A stretch of 64,000 nucleotides of DNA from Shewanella putrefaciens (GTDB lineage: Bacteria; Pseudomonadota; Gammaproteobacteria; Enterobacterales; Shewanellaceae): NCBI RefSeq assembly GCF_016406325.1, contig NZ_CP066370.1:1736001-1800000 (forward strand), written 5' to 3'. Of the stretch, positions 38,777 through 48,005 are shown in pieces. The notes beneath the pieces are model-generated. The model saw only the letters and a program-made list of their open reading frames with translations, searched no databases and was not told where the DNA came from. A program made the translations under genes and the position numbers. The number at the start of each line of letters is the position of its first letter. Positions within the stretch are counted from its first letter, which is position 1.

Positions 38777-39244
38777 TTGAGTATCCAAGTATTGAGTGAT
38801 TATAAAATTTGGGTTGATGCCGACGCTTGCCCTAATCCTATCAAAGAAATACTCTTTCGGGCGGCAGAGCGAAAAGCCTTACCCCTTGTGCTAGTCGCAA
38901 ATCAGATGATCCGTGTACCACCATCGCCTTATATCAGCCAAATTCGAGTGGGGGCGGGGTTTGACGTAGCGGATCAATATATTGTCGATCATGTTAAGCC
39001 TACGCATTTAGTGATCACGGCGGATATTCCTTTGGCCGCCTTAGTGATTGAAAAGGGCGCTTTGGCACTCAATCCCCGTGGTGAGTTGTACACCATCGAT
39101 AACATAAAACAAAAATTAACGATGCGGGACTTCATGGAAGACTTGAGAGGTTCTGGCGTGCACACTGGTGGTCCAGATTCGTTCTCACAAGCGGATAAAC
39201 AGGCTTTTGCCAACAGTTTAGATAAATGGTTAGTGCGAGTTTGA
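38777..39244 (+). CDS. YaiI/YqxD family (DUF188) protein
   Basis: The 155-residue protein carries the DUF188 hallmark [20 protein letters not shown] and the later [20 protein letters not shown] and [19 protein letters not shown] blocks. The fold is PIN-like with conserved Asp residues, which suggests a nuclease, but no activity is established. The start is TTG 38777; a downstream start would remove the strand before DADAC. Confidence 0.9.
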   Translation: MSIQVLSDYKIWVDADACPNPIKEILFRAAERKALPLVLVANQMIRVPPSPYISQIRVGAGFDVADQYIVDHVKPTHLVITADIPLAALVIEKGALALNPRGELYTIDNIKQKLTMRDFMEDLRGSGVHTGGPDSFSQADKQAFANSLDKWLVRV

Positions 39245-39364
39245 GTCATTGTTTACTGGTCGCTAATAGAGAAAAAGAGTATCTTTGGTGATCATAAATG
39301 GATGTAAATCACGATTAATTTGCTTGAATATAGCGTTTAAACTGACTCTTTGAGGGCTGATGCA

Positions 39365-39940
39365 ATGAACAAATGGATTGGAATTTCGGCATTGTTAACC
39401 ATGGTGAGCTTTAGCTGTGCGGCACACTGGCAAGTCATGGAGCAAGATTCACGAGTCAGTTTTATCTCATTAAAAAAAGGTGATATAGGTGAGATACATC
39501 ACTTTAAGCAACTCAAAGGTACGCTAAAAGATAATGGGCAATTTGAGTTAGTGATTCCGCTTACGAGTGTGTCAACAGGTATTGAAGTCCGTGATGAACG
39601 CATGCAAAATTTATTGTTTGAAGTGTCCTTATATCCAGAGCTTAAACTCACTTCGCAGGTAGATAGCAAAATGCTAAAGGATTTAGCGGCGGGGGAAACT
39701 AGCGTCACAGATATCGAGGGTAAAATTGCTTTTCATGGTAAAGAGCAAACTAAAACATTCTCGGTAATGTTGACCAAAATCTCCGATAATAAACTGATGG
39801 TTAGCAGCTTTCAGCCGATAATAATCAATGCTAATGAATTTGGTTTAGTCGCTGGTGTTGAAAAATTGCGGGATATTGCAGGGTTGTCTAGTATTAGCCA
39901 AGCCGTTCCTGTGTCTTTTGTACTAACCTTAACGCAGTAA
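39365..39940 (+). CDS. YceI-family periplasmic protein
   Basis: The protein of about 191 residues has a signal peptide (MNKWIGISALLTMVSFSCAA then HWQVME) and a lipocalin-like beta barrel of the YceI family: SRVSFISLKKGDIGEIHHFK, LTSVSTGIEVRDERMQNLLF, and the C-terminal GLSSISQAVPVSFVLTL. Homologues bind polyisoprenoids in the periplasm; the ligand here is unknown. ATG 39365 is preferred over TTG 39350 because it gives a clean signal peptide. Confidence 0.85.
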   Translation: MNKWIGISALLTMVSFSCAAHWQVMEQDSRVSFISLKKGDIGEIHHFKQLKGTLKDNGQFELVIPLTSVSTGIEVRDERMQNLLFEVSLYPELKLTSQVDSKMLKDLAAGETSVTDIEGKIAFHGKEQTKTFSVMLTKISDNKLMVSSFQPIIINANEFGLVAGVEKLRDIAGLSSISQAVPVSFVLTLTQ

Positions 39941-40117
39941 CATCAATAAGATTGGCGTAGATCAATATGTCTGCTGTGAGACTTAAGCTAAGGTGTGGTA
40001 GCAGCTGACATTGATGAATAAAAGCAATAGGTTGAGTTTTGAACGTGTTAGTATTTTGACTAATATTATTAATTTAGGTTGTATTGACCTTAAGTTCATG
40101 AGTGTTAAGGGTAAAAA

Positions 40118-40471
40118 ATGGTCACTGATAAAGATGGTTACATGCATTTGATCCAGTATTTGACTGAGCATCTTGGCATATTTGAACTACCTGATACTCA
40201 ATGTGTTTCCGATGACACTGTGATGGAGTTATTTGAAGAGCAGTTGTCAGCTCAAATCATTATGGTTTGTGGCCAACATCCTTCGTTATCTTTTACTGAG
40301 CGAAATACCATTATTCGTGAAGTGGATGCCATAGTATACGATCTAGAGGAAATCCTTGCTTCGGTTGCTAATCATAAAGCAACGCCTTCTCAAACCTTGT
40401 TTGTGACAGAATTCTCTGGATTGATTAAGAATTTATTCGATCAAGAAATTGCCAAGCTGCCTAATCGCTAA
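40118..40471 (+). CDS. DUF3802-like small protein
   Basis: The 117-residue protein is acidic, helical and cytoplasmic, with no membrane segment (HLIQYLTEHLGIFELPD, DAIVYDLEEILASVANHK, LFDQEIAKLPNR). I associate it with DUF3802, a small family seen in Shewanella and Vibrio, but only on overall look. Function is unknown. It lies alone between the yceI-like gene and the convergent M61 peptidase gene. Confidence 0.6.
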   Translation: MVTDKDGYMHLIQYLTEHLGIFELPDTQCVSDDTVMELFEEQLSAQIIMVCGQHPSLSFTERNTIIREVDAIVYDLEEILASVANHKATPSQTLFVTEFSGLIKNLFDQEIAKLPNR

Positions 40472-40567
40472 GCGATATAGCAAAAGTATAAAAACAACGC
40501 ACAATACCTGAACATCAACATAAGCAGATAAATAATGACCTTATTTATCTGCTTTATAACGATGAAT

Positions 40568-42346
40568 TTATGGCTTATTTTCAACGCCAAGCCAAGCGGC
40601 TAATTTCGTGTCATCAATAATCGATAGTGCGACGGTATCCTTTGGTGCTGGTGTGATGGTTAACTCCCCCATCATTAATTCATCCCGTCTAAACCAATGT
40701 AACGGTAAGGTTTGTCCAAGTGGATACTGTTGCAACTGTGCCTCAAATTGCCCTGTGACTTGAAGATTGTCCGCGGCAATTAATACATCTCCTGCGCTTA
40801 AACCTGCAAGATGGGCAGGGCTGCCTTGGGTAACAGTCACTATTTTTAAACCGATTGGTGCGGCTTGGGTTTTAGCACCAAAGGCTATTTCATAACCTTT
40901 GGCTTTGACCCCGCCTACATCTTGCGCGCCTTGGCTGGCCCGAAGGGTAAGTTCGACGCCAAATTTAGCAAGTAAAGGAGCCAATGGAATGTCGTCGGTG
41001 TTATCTAAATAGGCGAATAGGTCGTGACAATCACGCCCGAGTAAGCGCTCAACAATTTTTTGATGGCAATCATCTGTGGTACCACGGTTTTGCAGCGCAT
41101 ATTCTTGCCATAGAATTGTCATCACATCATCGAGAGTGTGCTTGCCTTGCGTCTCGCTTCTTAAGGTTAAATCGAGATACAAAGCAAACAGTGCGCCTTT
41201 AGTGTAATAGCTGATGATGGCGTTTTGTGCATTTTCATCCTGTTTATAAAACTTAGTCCACGCATTAAAGCTTGAATCTTTAATACTTTGCTTAAAACGC
41301 CCTGGACTACGGTAAACGCGGGTGAAGGTTTCACTCAGCATATCTAAATAGCTTTGTTTATCGACAAGTCCTGCTCTGTAGGTCAGAAAATCATCGTAAT
41401 AAGAGGTTATCCCTTCATAGGCCCACAGTTGCGATGTGTAGGTTTCTGTTTCGAGTCGATAAGGGCGGAAGCACTCTGGTTTAATACGTTTCACATTCCA
41501 GCTGTGAAAATACTCGTGGCTACATAAAGATAAATAGGTGCGATAGTCATTATTGATGGGCGCATCGATTGAAAGGGGTAAATCTTTGCGAGAACACATT
41601 AATGCAGTAGACGCTCTGTGCTCTAAACCGCCAAAACCATTGTCTAATACTGTGGTCATAAACAAATAACGTTTGAAGGGTGCAGGTGTGCCAAAGAGGT
41701 TAATTTGGTACTCACAAATGGCCTTTAAGTCTTGGCAAAGTCTTGGCATACAAGCGCGATGGCGGCCATTGAGTACGATATCGTGCCGCACTCCACAGGC
41801 ATCGAAACTCCCTAGGGTAAATAATCCCATCTCTACGGGATGATCGATCAGTTCATCATAATTTTCGGCACTGAATTGACCAAAATCAAAGTCATCACCA
41901 CTGGTGCGGCTCATGCTGGTCGCGACGCGCCAGTCACCTAACGCTAATTCTGTGGGAGGCAACAGAGCGACAGTGTGAGTTTGATCTTCAAAACCGTGCG
42001 CCGATAAAAAAACGCTACTGCCATTAAAGAAACCGTGGGTCATGTCCAAATGTGCGGTGCGCACCGATAAATCCCAAGCATACACTTGATAAGTCAGAAT
42101 AATTTCGTTGCTATTATGGTCAACCGACCAGGTTTGCTTATCTAATTGGGTGAGTTTAAGTGCTTGGCCGTTTGCATCCTGAGCCTTGAGTTCAATGATA
42201 TTTTTGGCGAAGTCTCGCACCATATAACTGCCGGGCAGCCAAGCGGGTAGGCTGAATATTTGCACTGCGTTGGGCTTAGATACCGTCATAGTGACCGCAA
42301 ATAAATGGGCTTTCGGATCAACGGGGATTATCTGGTAATGGATCAT
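40568..42346 (-). CDS. M61 family metallopeptidase with PDZ domain
   Basis: The 592-residue protein has the zinc motif HEYFHSWNVKR (H-E-x-x-H) and the downstream segment ESTSYY-like GITSYYDDFLTYRAGL, with Glu as the likely third ligand, as in M61 glycyl aminopeptidases. The N-terminal region is a beta domain (IHYQIIPVDPKAHLFAVTMT). A PDZ domain lies near the C-terminus (KIVTVTQGSPAHLAGLSAGD). There is no signal peptide from ATG 42346, so it is probably cytoplasmic; the longer frame from 42412 adds nothing family-like. Its substrate is unknown. Confidence 0.9.
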   Translation of the reverse strand: MIHYQIIPVDPKAHLFAVTMTVSKPNAVQIFSLPAWLPGSYMVRDFAKNIIELKAQDANGQALKLTQLDKQTWSVDHNSNEIILTYQVYAWDLSVRTAHLDMTHGFFNGSSVFLSAHGFEDQTHTVALLPPTELALGDWRVATSMSRTSGDDFDFGQFSAENYDELIDHPVEMGLFTLGSFDACGVRHDIVLNGRHRACMPRLCQDLKAICEYQINLFGTPAPFKRYLFMTTVLDNGFGGLEHRASTALMCSRKDLPLSIDAPINNDYRTYLSLCSHEYFHSWNVKRIKPECFRPYRLETETYTSQLWAYEGITSYYDDFLTYRAGLVDKQSYLDMLSETFTRVYRSPGRFKQSIKDSSFNAWTKFYKQDENAQNAIISYYTKGALFALYLDLTLRSETQGKHTLDDVMTILWQEYALQNRGTTDDCHQKIVERLLGRDCHDLFAYLDNTDDIPLAPLLAKFGVELTLRASQGAQDVGGVKAKGYEIAFGAKTQAAPIGLKIVTVTQGSPAHLAGLSAGDVLIAADNLQVTGQFEAQLQQYPLGQTLPLHWFRRDELMMGELTITPAPKDTVALSIIDDTKLAAWLGVENKP

Positions 42347-42490
42347 ATTTATCCTGCAAAACCTGAGTGTTTTAATGGTGGTCATGCTGCCAAAAATGCC
42401 TGCAACAGGCAAATGAAAAGCAAAATATCTGCAGACACAAAGTGTTAAATTGCTAGTATACTATGCCAACTAACCCAAGGAGGACGCCCC

Positions 42491-42847
42491 ATGGCCGAAG
42501 AAACCATTTTCAGTAAAATTATTCGTCGTGAAATTCCAGCGGATATTCTATATCAAGATGAATTGGTTACCGCTTTTAGAGATATTTCCCCTAAGGCGCC
42601 AACCCATATTTTGATTGTGCCAAATCATTTAATTCCAACGGCGAACGAGATGAAAGCCTCCGATGAGCCGGCACTGGGTCGGATGATGACGGTTGCTGCA
42701 AAATTAGCCGCTGAGGCTGGCATTGCAAAGGATGGTTATCGTCTGATTATGAACTGCAACAAGCATGGTGGACAGGAAGTGTACCATATTCATATTCACC
42801 TCGTGGGCGGAGAACCACTGGGTCCCATGTTGAGCCAAGGCCAATGA
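42491..42847 (+). CDS. hinT: HIT-family purine nucleoside phosphoramidase HinT
   Basis: The 118-residue protein carries the histidine triad H-I-H-I-H in [13 protein letters not shown], and the N-terminal block [20 protein letters not shown] typical of HinT. It hydrolyses adenosine phosphoramidates such as lysyl-AMP. Its stop overlaps the start of the next gene (ATGA), so a double thioesterase is translationally coupled, with ycfL following. E. coli hinT is also followed by ycfL. Confidence 0.95.
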   Translation: MAEETIFSKIIRREIPADILYQDELVTAFRDISPKAPTHILIVPNHLIPTANEMKASDEPALGRMMTVAAKLAAEAGIAKDGYRLIMNCNKHGGQEVYHIHIHLVGGEPLGPMLSQGQ

Positions 42848-43851
42848 AGGTTAATCCCGAGTTTTTTCCGCTGACCCAAATGGCGCAGCGGTTTGTGGAA
42901 CAATTAGCCCAGTGTCGTCGCCTCGGTTTAGCTGTACTGGAGGCGAGCGAGCATCATGTGTTGATTGAATTGCCTTACAGCACTGAATTAATTGGTTATC
43001 CAGATACTGGCGTTATCCATGGTGGGGTTATCACGACCTTAATGGATACCGCTTGCGGCAGTGCAGTTGTGAGTGCTATTTATCAAAAATATCAATCACT
43101 AGAGATTTCACCCACCCTCGATTTACGGGTGGATTATATGAAGCCAGCGCAGCCTAATAAACCTGTGTATGGCTTCGCTGAATGCTATAAGTTGTCTTCT
43201 AATATTGCCTTTACCCGCGCAATTGCTTATCAAGACAGTATCGATGATCCCATCGCCCATGCGGTAGGTTCTTTTATGCGGATCAGCCCTGAAATGGTCG
43301 GAGATGCATTTAGACAAGCACTTATGGGGGAGACAGTATCTGCGCGAGGTGGGAGTGGTGAGCAAAATCATTCTGCGTTAGCAGAAAGTGTTACTCAAAA
43401 CCCCCAAGTAAAAGCGCCTATCGATGTCCAAGGCATCGTTAAACGCGCGACCGAGCTTAATGATTTTGGCCATTTACTTGAACATGTTCCTTATGCCAAA
43501 TTCATTGGTATGAAGGTTGAGCGTTTTGGTGATGAACTGATTTTTAAACTGCCCGCCAAAGCCGATAACATCGGTAATCCTGTGTTACCTGCCATTCATG
43601 GCGGCGTGATTGCAGGCTTTATGGAAATGTCGGCAATAGTGCAATTAATGGTATTTATGCAAACCGCCAAAGTACCTAAAGTTGTTGATTTTTCAATCGA
43701 CTATTTGCGTGCTGGCCTGCACAAGGATAGCTTTGCTGAATGCCGAATTACCCGTCAGGGTCGACGAGTTGCCAACGTGAATATTGATTGTTGGCAAACT
43801 AATCGTAAACAACTTATTGCCACTGCTCGGGCACATTTTTTGATAGATTAA
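42844..43851 (+). CDS. Tandem hotdog-fold thioesterase (PaaI type, two domains)
   Basis: The 335-residue protein contains two PaaI-like hotdog domains in one chain. The first has the active-site strand-helix [20 protein letters not shown]; the second, [20 protein letters not shown]. Each domain is preceded by similar N-terminal segments. PaaI enzymes act as homo-oligomers on acyl-CoA thioesters, so this fusion is a covalent dimer. The second domain has Glu where the first has Asp (FME versus LMD), so they may differ in activity. It starts inside hinT. Confidence 0.85.
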   Translation: MKVNPEFFPLTQMAQRFVEQLAQCRRLGLAVLEASEHHVLIELPYSTELIGYPDTGVIHGGVITTLMDTACGSAVVSAIYQKYQSLEISPTLDLRVDYMKPAQPNKPVYGFAECYKLSSNIAFTRAIAYQDSIDDPIAHAVGSFMRISPEMVGDAFRQALMGETVSARGGSGEQNHSALAESVTQNPQVKAPIDVQGIVKRATELNDFGHLLEHVPYAKFIGMKVERFGDELIFKLPAKADNIGNPVLPAIHGGVIAGFMEMSAIVQLMVFMQTAKVPKVVDFSIDYLRAGLHKDSFAECRITRQGRRVANVNIDCWQTNRKQLIATARAHFLID

Positions 43852-43984
43852 GTGATAGTATTCACCGCTGGGCGACTCATTACCAAATGATTAAGCATGA
43901 GTTCAGCTTCTGTCGATGAGTATTACTGCCAGTCAAAGTGGGCCATCTTTGCCCAATACTTTATCGCTAGATAGGGAGAACAAC

Positions 43985-44380
43985 ATGAAACATATCTACA
44001 CAGGGTTAATCATGGCTGCAGCGCTTACGCTTGGTGCTTGTGCCTCAAATACGGCGGGTATTTCGGTAAGCTCACAAGGTGAGACTCGTGTTGATAGTAG
44101 CAGTTTTGCTCGTAAAATTGCGATCGAAAATATTGATGCGCGCCGTGTAGGTGATTTAATTCAAGGCTCTGCATTGATTGTGAGTAAAACCTCTAGCGAT
44201 ATGCGCGTGCAGTATAAATTCACTTGGTACGATGCCAGCGGCTTTACTATTGAAGATGAGGCAACAAGCTGGAAATCGGTGAAATTGCACGGTAAACAGC
44301 AATTGCAGGTGTCGGCTGTGGCGCCGAACGCCCAAGTGGTGAAATTTGACGTTTATGTGCGCGAGACCTATTCAAATTAG
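43985..44380 (+). CDS. ycfL: YcfL-like lipoprotein (DUF1425)
   Basis: The protein of about 131 residues has a lipoprotein signal peptide with lipobox LGAC (MKHIYTGLIMAAALTLGACA). A single beta-sandwich domain follows, matching YcfL (VQYKFTWYDASGFTIEDEAT). It is anchored to the envelope; function is unknown, though in E. coli ycfL neighbours lpoB. ATG 43985 is chosen for the signal peptide and the AGGGAG ahead of it. The longer frame from 43916 has no signal. Confidence 0.85.
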   Translation: MKHIYTGLIMAAALTLGACASNTAGISVSSQGETRVDSSSFARKIAIENIDARRVGDLIQGSALIVSKTSSDMRVQYKFTWYDASGFTIEDEATSWKSVKLHGKQQLQVSAVAPNAQVVKFDVYVRETYSN

Positions 44381-44501
44381 ATTGGTGCTTGCTTTTGTAG
44401 AGTCTGTATCGGGTTTTCTACATTTTAGAAATAAAATATATTTTAAAAAGACTTACTCTTTTTGGCGTAAGTCTTTTTATTTGTATCAAATACAATGTGT
44501 T

Positions 44502-44768
44502 AATACCAATCGTATTAAATATCTGTTCATTCAGCGGGAGTTCAACGCGCTTTAGACAAGGCGAAGGCTTGAAGGCATAGTGGTGCTCTGTCAAAAGCCT
44601 TAAACGCAGTATAAAGCGTGTTGAAACCCGCCCTTCGGGAGCCACACAGGCATCCCACTCCCGTGTTGCGTTGACTTAAAAGGGAATGACCATTTCTGCT
44701 TCAATGCGCCTTGGATTGAGATGCCTGTGAGGCTCTGAACTGATTAGATATTTAATGTGATTGGTATA
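44502..44768. repeat. MITE-like element with 23-bp terminal inverted repeats
   Basis: 44502-44524 (AATACCAATCGTATTAAATA plus TCT) and 44746-44768 are reverse complements at 21 of 23 positions. The 267 bases between and including them have no ORF of protein quality. Internal sequence holds further partial inversions (for example CCCGCCCTTCGGGAG). This is the form of a non-autonomous transposable element. It fills most of the gap between ycfL and deoD. Confidence 0.65.
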
Positions 44769-44934
44769 AGTCATGGTTTGTTATTAAGTTTTATGATGCT
44801 GAGTGTAAACGTTGCGATAAATCATCCACTTTTAACAAAAAAGGGGGACAGCAAGAGAAGATCCGGACTTTAGTCCTAAAAATATTTCGCGGTTGAGCAC
44901 TACTATCTGCATATTACCACATGAGGATAGACCT

Positions 44935-45639
44935 ATGACGGCTCATATTAATGCGCAACCTACTGATTTTTCTGAAACTGTAATTATGCCGGGCGATCCG
45001 CTGCGGGCTAAATATATTGCTGAAACCTATCTTACTGATGCCGTAGAAGTCACTAATGTTCGCAATATGCTGGGTTACACAGGTTATTACCAAGGGCAAC
45101 GCATTTCGGTGATGGGCCATGGTATGGGCATTTCATCTATGGTGCTCTATGGCCATGAGTTGATTAATTTTTTCGGCGTTAAACGTATTATTCGTATCGG
45201 CAGTTTAGGGGCGACCCAACAGCATGTTCAAATGCGCGATGTGATTTTAGCTCAAGCCGCTGGCACGGACTCACCCACTAACGCTAAACGCAGCAGTGGC
45301 TACCAAATGGCGACCTCGGCGACTTTTTCTTTACTGCATAAAGCCTATACCAAAGCCAATGAAAAAGGCATTAGCGTGAAAGTTGGCAACGTGTTTAGTG
45401 GCGATCTTTATTATGATCCCGACGAAGATATGATCCCTGCGCTCGAGCGTTTCGGAGTGTTGGGTATTGATATGGAAGTGGCAGGACTTTATGGCTTGGC
45501 ACACCAACAGGGAATTGAATCCTTAGCTATTCTGACGGTATCGGACCACTGTTTAACGGGTGAAGAAACAACGGCGCAAGAGCGTCAATTATCTTTCAAT
45601 AATATGATCGAACTCGCCTTAGAAACCGCGCTTAATTAG
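44935..45639 (+). CDS. deoD: Purine-nucleoside phosphorylase DeoD
   Basis: The 234-residue protein is a hexameric-type PNP. Its motifs are VIMPGDPLRAKYIAETYL, VMGHGMGISSMVLYGHELI, the phosphate/purine site IRIGSLGA, and GIDMEVAGLYGLAHQQGIE followed by VSDH (catalytic Asp). It cleaves purine ribo- and deoxyribonucleosides with phosphate. An MFS transporter gene follows closely, perhaps cotranscribed for nucleoside or base use. The start at ATG 44935 has GAGGA upstream. Confidence 0.95.
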   Translation: MTAHINAQPTDFSETVIMPGDPLRAKYIAETYLTDAVEVTNVRNMLGYTGYYQGQRISVMGHGMGISSMVLYGHELINFFGVKRIIRIGSLGATQQHVQMRDVILAQAAGTDSPTNAKRSSGYQMATSATFSLLHKAYTKANEKGISVKVGNVFSGDLYYDPDEDMIPALERFGVLGIDMEVAGLYGLAHQQGIESLAILTVSDHCLTGEETTAQERQLSFNNMIELALETALN

Positions 45640-45689
45640 GGTTAACGCTATCCTTTGTATCCTTAGCATTTCACCGATGGAATGACAAA

Positions 45690-46844
45690 ATGAATAATAA
45701 AATCACCTTAACTGCAATTAGTTTTCTCGCTAATTTTATAATGGCGGGCTTTGCCACTCAATTTGGGATGCTGATTGAGCCTATTGCAGATAAATTTTCA
45801 GCAAACGTGAATGACGTTGCTTCCATATTCTCCTTGCTTAATGGTGGCGCATTGGCGGGTACTATTGCTGCCTTTTTCTTTATTGAAAAATTAGGCATCA
45901 AGCGAATTACCATAATTAGTTACAGTCTAGTGGCAGTGTGTGCTGTGGCATTACATTTCACCCATTCTCTACAAGTCGTGATGGTAGCCATGACCTTAAT
46001 TGGTTTTTGCGGCGGTATGGGGTTATGTATTGCCGGTACGATAGTGGTATCGGTGTGGCAAGAGAAATTACAAAGCACCATGCTAGTCGTACAAGATGCC
46101 ACGTTTAATATTGCGGGGGTTATTTTCCCTTTAATCACAACGTATGCACTCACAAGTTCATTGTCATGGAGTTACAGTTACTTAGCTGTAGGTCTCGTGG
46201 CGTTGGGAACCGTGATTATTACCTTATTTACTAATTTTTCGTTATGTGAGCAATCATCGACTACTGAAGATAAGCAACAATCGGAATGGAATTTTGGCAT
46301 TATTAGCGGCGGTGTGGGCTTATTTTTAGGCATGTTGGCGCTGTATACATTTTTAACGTGGGCTCCCTTATTCGTTAAGCAAAAATTTGATATTCCATTT
46401 GAAGACGCGGGCAATATTATTACTCAATATTGGTCAGCAGCACTGATTGGTGCATTAATTTCGACGCTGATTGTGACGCGGGTAAAAATTCACCATTTTT
46501 TAGTCGCAATTATCGGCCTTGCTATGATCATCACCTTTATGATTGTGACGACTGATAAGCTTAATTGGGTAGGTTATTTAACCTACGGTTATGGCTTTGT
46601 GTGCGCAGCCCTATATAACGCATTTATTGCTTATGGCGTGTCCTTTGTTAAAAAAGCCAGTAGTAAAAATGTGTCCTATATTCTGATCAGTGGCAGTACT
46701 GGCGCCATGTTTAGTCCCGCCATTAGCTCATTCTTTGAGCGCATAATCGGATTACAAACTGTGATGTATGTTATTCCACTGCTTTATGTTGCGATATTTA
46801 TTATGTTGATTGTTTCAGGTCGAATGAAGCCTGCAGCGGCCTAA
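45690..46844 (+). CDS. MFS transporter, TsgA-like
   Basis: The 384-residue protein has twelve predicted membrane segments. Blocks match TsgA-type carriers: ISFLANFIMAGFATQFGMLI, IADKFSANVNDVASIFSLLN, GGMGLCIAGTIVVSVWQEKL, and QDATFNIAGVIFPLI. Substrate is unknown. It begins 50 bases after deoD on the same strand, so a role in purine or nucleoside uptake is possible, but this is inferred from position only. Confidence 0.75.
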   Translation: MNNKITLTAISFLANFIMAGFATQFGMLIEPIADKFSANVNDVASIFSLLNGGALAGTIAAFFFIEKLGIKRITIISYSLVAVCAVALHFTHSLQVVMVAMTLIGFCGGMGLCIAGTIVVSVWQEKLQSTMLVVQDATFNIAGVIFPLITTYALTSSLSWSYSYLAVGLVALGTVIITLFTNFSLCEQSSTTEDKQQSEWNFGIISGGVGLFLGMLALYTFLTWAPLFVKQKFDIPFEDAGNIITQYWSAALIGALISTLIVTRVKIHHFLVAIIGLAMIITFMIVTTDKLNWVGYLTYGYGFVCAALYNAFIAYGVSFVKKASSKNVSYILISGSTGAMFSPAISSFFERIIGLQTVMYVIPLLYVAIFIMLIVSGRMKPAAA

Positions 46845-46872
46845 GATCCATTTGCTAAGTTAATTGATTTGG

Positions 46873-46914
46873 TCCACTTTCGCGAATGAATAACCTCGAG
46901 AGTGGGCTTTTTTA
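46873..46914. terminator. Terminator between convergent genes
   Basis: CCACTTTCGCG pairs with the CTCGAGAGTGG arm with few mismatches around an AT-rich loop, followed by six T on the plus strand. Confidence 0.65.
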
Positions 46915-46920
46915 ATTTTG

Positions 46921-47601
46921 CTATATCGCAGCTTCAACGAATTGTTTAAGGGCATTGAGATCTTTAATCCTAATCCCTTCTTTGTTGCGTTCAATCAGGC
47001 CACGTTCCTCAAGTAGCTGTAGCGCACGTCGATAGACCCGATCTGTTGTACCAAATCGCTCCGCCTCTAAATAGCGTTTACTAAAGCCATCGACGGGTAA
47101 ATCATTTAAATATTCATGGTAAATATCATATGCCACGTTATAGCTGATGGGATAAAGCAGTCGCCGGGTAAAAATATCGACGGTGTCTTGGTAGTCAATA
47201 GCAATGGCACTGGCGAAAAATAACGCAAGCTGCGGATGTTGCCCAAGGGAGCACTGCAGTTTTTCGGCGCTAATGATCATGATTTCTAAGGGTTCATTGG
47301 CAATAATATCCAACTGACAGTGATACTGAGTAAAAAACTCCATCTCACCAAAAAGTTGCGAATCACAATCGATAGTCCCTAATTGAAAACATCGACCATT
47401 TCTGGCGGTATGGCCAAGTGATACGCGCCCTTGTTTTACCAATACCAGTGAGGCCATGGCTTCACCTTGTGTCATTAGATGAGCGCCTTTTTTAAGCATT
47501 TTAACTTCGCTGATACAGCTTAGTATCACCGCTTCAATAAGGGGATAGTCTTGCTCCCATCGCTGGCTATAACGTCCTTTGGCTAACGGTTTTAGCTGCA
47601 T
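46921..47601 (-). CDS. Crp/Fnr-family transcriptional regulator
   Basis: The protein of about 226 residues has a cyclic-nucleotide-binding-like beta barrel (KKGAHLMTQGEAMASLVLVK, GRVSLGHTARNGRCFQLG, LFGEMEFF). A C-terminal winged helix follows (SKRYLEAERFGTTDRVYRRA then LEERGLIER). There is no cysteine cluster of FNR type and no full cAMP-contact R-S residues, so the signal is unknown. It is transcribed away from the TPP riboswitch operon but separated from it by about 230 bases. ATG 47601 has AAGAGGA upstream; TTG 47628 is an alternative. Confidence 0.8.
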   Translation of the reverse strand: MQLKPLAKGRYSQRWEQDYPLIEAVILSCISEVKMLKKGAHLMTQGEAMASLVLVKQGRVSLGHTARNGRCFQLGTIDCDSQLFGEMEFFTQYHCQLDIIANEPLEIMIISAEKLQCSLGQHPQLALFFASAIAIDYQDTVDIFTRRLLYPISYNVAYDIYHEYLNDLPVDGFSKRYLEAERFGTTDRVYRRALQLLEERGLIERNKEGIRIKDLNALKQFVEAAI

Positions 47602-47828
47602 TGAGTATGATCCTCTTATCCTGTTCAAAATCGCGGTCTTCTATAACATTATCGTGAGAAGTGGTCAAATGAGCTAAAGGATTTGAGCTGCGACGGTGGG
47701 CATTTTTGCCCTGACGTTTAGCATAAGACTTTTAACATTGTGCTGAAAGACAAGGTTTTAGTGACATTTAAGGATATCGCAGGCACAAGTGTGTCTACTT
47801 TATTATTTTCGTCATGTATACTAAGCGC

Positions 47829-47937
47829 CGCCAAGGGGTGTTTGCAGCGAGTTCACTTTAACTCTAGTGACTGCAAACTGAGATGTCATCAGACGAACCC
47901 TTAGAACCTGATCCGGCTAATACCGGCGTAGGAGTGG
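47829..47937 (+). promoter_or_regulatory. TPP riboswitch (THI element)
   Basis: The conserved blocks are all present in order: AAGGGGTG, CTGAGATG, ACCCTTAGAACCTGATCCGG, and TACCGGCGTAGGAGTG (the pyrophosphate-sensor part). A variable P3-type stem lies between the first two. It leads the TonB receptor gene, consistent with thiamine control. Beyond it, CTCAAA (47982-47987) can pair with TTTGAG (47995-48000), covering the GAGG ribosome-binding site, so control may be at translation. Confidence 0.96.
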
Positions 47938-48005
47938 GCCAATCAACAGCACACTTCTGAATCGCTTATTCGTTGCCGGATCTCAAACATTATATTTGAG
48001 GTCCT

